The notes beneath the pieces are model-generated. The model was given only the letters and a program-made list of their open reading frames with translations. It ran no database searches and was not told the origin of the DNA. Shown piece by piece: positions 62,564 through 64,000 of a DNA stretch of 64,000 nt. This stretch comes from CAYUYV01 sp964522525. Lineage in GTDB: Bacteria; Pseudomonadota; Alphaproteobacteria; JAJFIK01. The number at the start of each line of letters is the position of its first letter. Within the stretch, counting starts at the first letter, position 1. The DNA lies in the NCBI GenBank assembly GCA_964522525.1, contig CAZFWG010000007.1, positions 1-64,000 of the forward strand, read 5' to 3'. The translations under genes and the position numbers were made by a program.

Positions 62564-63639
62564 GGGGTTCTCTCCCCGGTCTTGCGGGGATCGAAGGCAT
62601 CCCGCGCTGCTTCGCCAATAAAGACGAGCAGGGACAGCATGGTGCCGAGGACGAGAAAGGCGGTGATCCCAAGCCAGGGCGCCTGGAGATTGGTCTTGCC
62701 CTGACGGGCCAGTTCTCCGAGGGAGGCGGATCCGGGCGGCAGGCCGAAGCCCAGAAAATCAAGGCTCGACAGGGTCGTGACGGCGGCCGACAGGAGAAAG
62801 GGCAGGAAGGTCAGGGTCGCGACCATGGCGTTGGGGAGGATATGGCGCACCATGATGGTCCCATGGCCGACGCCCAAGGCCCGGGCCGCGCGGACATAGT
62901 CGAAATTCCGCCCGCGCAGGAATTCCGCGCGCACCACACCCACAAGGGCGACCCAGCTGAACAGGGCGAGGGCGCCGAGCAGCATCCAGAACCCAGGCGC
63001 CAGGACGGCCGCCAGAATGATCAGGACATAGAGGGCCGGGATCGAGTTCCAGATCTCGATCACGCGCTGGAAGATCAGATCGGTCCAGCCGCCGAAATAG
63101 CCCTGAACCGCCCCGGCCGCGATGCCGATGACGGCCGACACGCCCGTCAGCAGCAGGGCAAAGATGACCGAGGTCCGGAATCCATAGATCACCCGGGCGA
63201 GCACGTCGCGTTGATTGTCGTCCGTGCCCAGCCAATGCCGGGTACTGGGCGGTGCCGGCGCCGGCTCCTCCATGCGGTAGTCCCGCGTGTCGAAACTGTA
63301 GGGGATCAGGGGCCAGACCATGAAGCCGCCGGACTGCTCGACCCGCTCCTGAACAAAGGGATCGTGATAGTCCGCTTCCCGGGGAAAGAAGCCGCCAAAG
63401 CGGGTTTCCGGATAGGTCGTCAGGACAGGGCTGAGCAGGGCGCCGTCATGGACCACGAGGAGCGGCTTGTCATTGGCAATGAACTCCGCCCCCAGAGAAA
63501 GCACCACGAGGGTGACGAAGATCCGCAGGGACCAGAGGCCCCGGCCATTGGCCCGGAAATTCCGCCAGCGCCGGGCGTTCATCGGCGACAGGGGCGGCAT
63601 CAGCCGGGGCAGCGAAAATGCGGGCAGGAGGCGGGCCAT
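62560..63639 (-). CDS. yejE: Peptide ABC importer permease (YejE-like)
   Basis: A 359-residue inner-membrane permease. A cytoplasmic N-terminus and one helix (about 38-58) precede a periplasmic stretch (ETRFGGFFPREADYHDPFVQ, typical of YejE), then five helices with the binding-protein-dependent EAA-like loop VRAARALGVGHGTIMVRHILPN. It forms the pore with YejB. The start is four bases from the yejB stop. The gene is complete, and its protein length matches YejE of E. coli. Confidence 0.94.
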   Translation of the reverse strand: MARLLPAFSLPRLMPPLSPMNARRWRNFRANGRGLWSLRIFVTLVVLSLGAEFIANDKPLLVVHDGALLSPVLTTYPETRFGGFFPREADYHDPFVQERVEQSGGFMVWPLIPYSFDTRDYRMEEPAPAPPSTRHWLGTDDNQRDVLARVIYGFRTSVIFALLLTGVSAVIGIAAGAVQGYFGGWTDLIFQRVIEIWNSIPALYVLIILAAVLAPGFWMLLGALALFSWVALVGVVRAEFLRGRNFDYVRAARALGVGHGTIMVRHILPNAMVATLTFLPFLLSAAVTTLSSLDFLGFGLPPGSASLGELARQGKTNLQAPWLGITAFLVLGTMLSLLVFIGEAARDAFDPRKTGERTP

Positions 63640-63642
63640 GGC

Positions 63643-64000
63643 TCAGGCCCCCCGTGCTTCAAAATCGATGCGCGGATCGATCCACATATAGGTCAAGTCG
63701 CTGATCAAGGTGATCACGAGACCGATCAGGGCATAGATATAGAGCGTGGCAAAGACCACGGCGTAGTCGCGATTGAGGATCGATTCGAAGGCCAGCAGGC
63801 CCATGCCGTCCAGACTGAAAATCGTCTCGATCAGGAGCGATCCCGTAAAGAACACGGAGACAAAGGCGCCGGGAAAGCCGGATACGACGATCAACATGGC
63901 GTTGCGAAACACATGGCCGTACAGCACCGCGCGCTCGCTCAAGCCCTTGGCGCGCGCCGTCACCACATATTGCTTGCCGATTTCATCGAGAAAGGAGTTC
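63643..64000 (-). CDS. yejB: Peptide ABC importer permease (YejB-like), partial
   Basis: The C-terminal 118 codons are in the window; the gene continues beyond the right edge, and the Met at 63966 is internal. The segment carries the permease loop QYVVTARAKGLSERAVLYGHVFRN and final helices FTGSLLIETIFSLDGMGLLAFE and TLYIYALIGLVITLISDLTY, ending DPRIDFEARGA. These match YejB. It is upstream of yejE and yejF in one leftward operon; the periplasmic binding protein gene (yejA) would lie further right, outside the window. Confidence 0.92.
   Translation of the reverse strand, partial: NSFLDEIGKQYVVTARAKGLSERAVLYGHVFRNAMLIVVSGFPGAFVSVFFTGSLLIETIFSLDGMGLLAFESILNRDYAVVFATLYIYALIGLVITLISDLTYMWIDPRIDFEARGA

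Overview
The window is about 64 kb of GC-rich DNA with two 100-base runs of N (32169-32268 and 50897-50996) that mark scaffold gaps. The gene set points to an alphaproteobacterium: a RegB/RegA redox two-component pair beside a Sco/SenC copper protein, an MmcB-type repair protein, Coq7-type ubiquinone synthesis, an intracellular PHA depolymerase with a cysteine nucleophile, and an aminopeptidase/MarR/NlpC-P60 cluster. The order cannot be fixed from the sequence alone. There are no rRNA genes, and I saw no tRNA, CRISPR array, insertion sequence or prophage. Most of it reads as a chromosomal metabolic region.

Layout. 1-6 kb: end of a membrane protein, phaZ, then a redox/respiration cluster (sco divergent from an exported ankyrin protein, regB, regA) and mmcB. 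6-13 kb: a ferritin-like diiron protein divergent from a large RND/MMPL exporter and a TerB-fold protein, then a leftward bioB-HAD phosphatase-lipoprotein group. 13-20.5 kb: an alpha-2-macroglobulin with an intact thioester motif, followed 4 bp later by penicillin-binding protein 1C. 20.8-33 kb: lipid and amino-acid metabolism (MpaB-like oxygenase, MFS and alanine/sodium transporters, two acyl-CoA dehydrogenase-fold proteins, enoyl-CoA hydratase), a chemoreceptor joining NIT, HAMP, MCP and PilZ domains, and a TetR regulator whose two palindromic operators bracket a near-consensus promoter for a gene cut off by the first gap.

33-49 kb: an oxidoreductase, coq7, a 1,326-residue subtilase-fold secreted protein with cadherin-like, Calx-beta and RTX repeats, several alpha/beta hydrolases, a trans-sulfuration enzyme, a DsbA-fold isomerase, a CMD/GST pair, an acyl-CoA synthetase and a thiolase. 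49.8-52.8 kb: a giant Asp-rich RTX protein interrupted by the second gap. 53-57.3 kb: a TusA-like protein, a small unknown protein, two TAXI-type solute-binding proteins with no TRAP permease, and between them an orphan Flp-type prepilin and a short protein resembling the CpaC N-terminal domain. 57.4-64 kb: a GST, the aminopeptidase/MarR/NlpC-P60 cluster and a yejBEF-type peptide importer running off the right edge.

Taken together, the genes suggest a heterotroph that adjusts respiration to redox state, stores and mobilises polyhydroxyalkanoate and fatty acids, takes up peptides and amino acids, and exports large calcium-binding proteins. The type I exporter for those proteins is not in the window. 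The most unusual items are the Asp/Glu/Ser active-site pattern of the subtilase-fold protein, the orphan pilin/TAXI locus, the compact TetR-controlled promoter, and a terminator-like hairpin on the strand that carries no gene near 20.57 kb.
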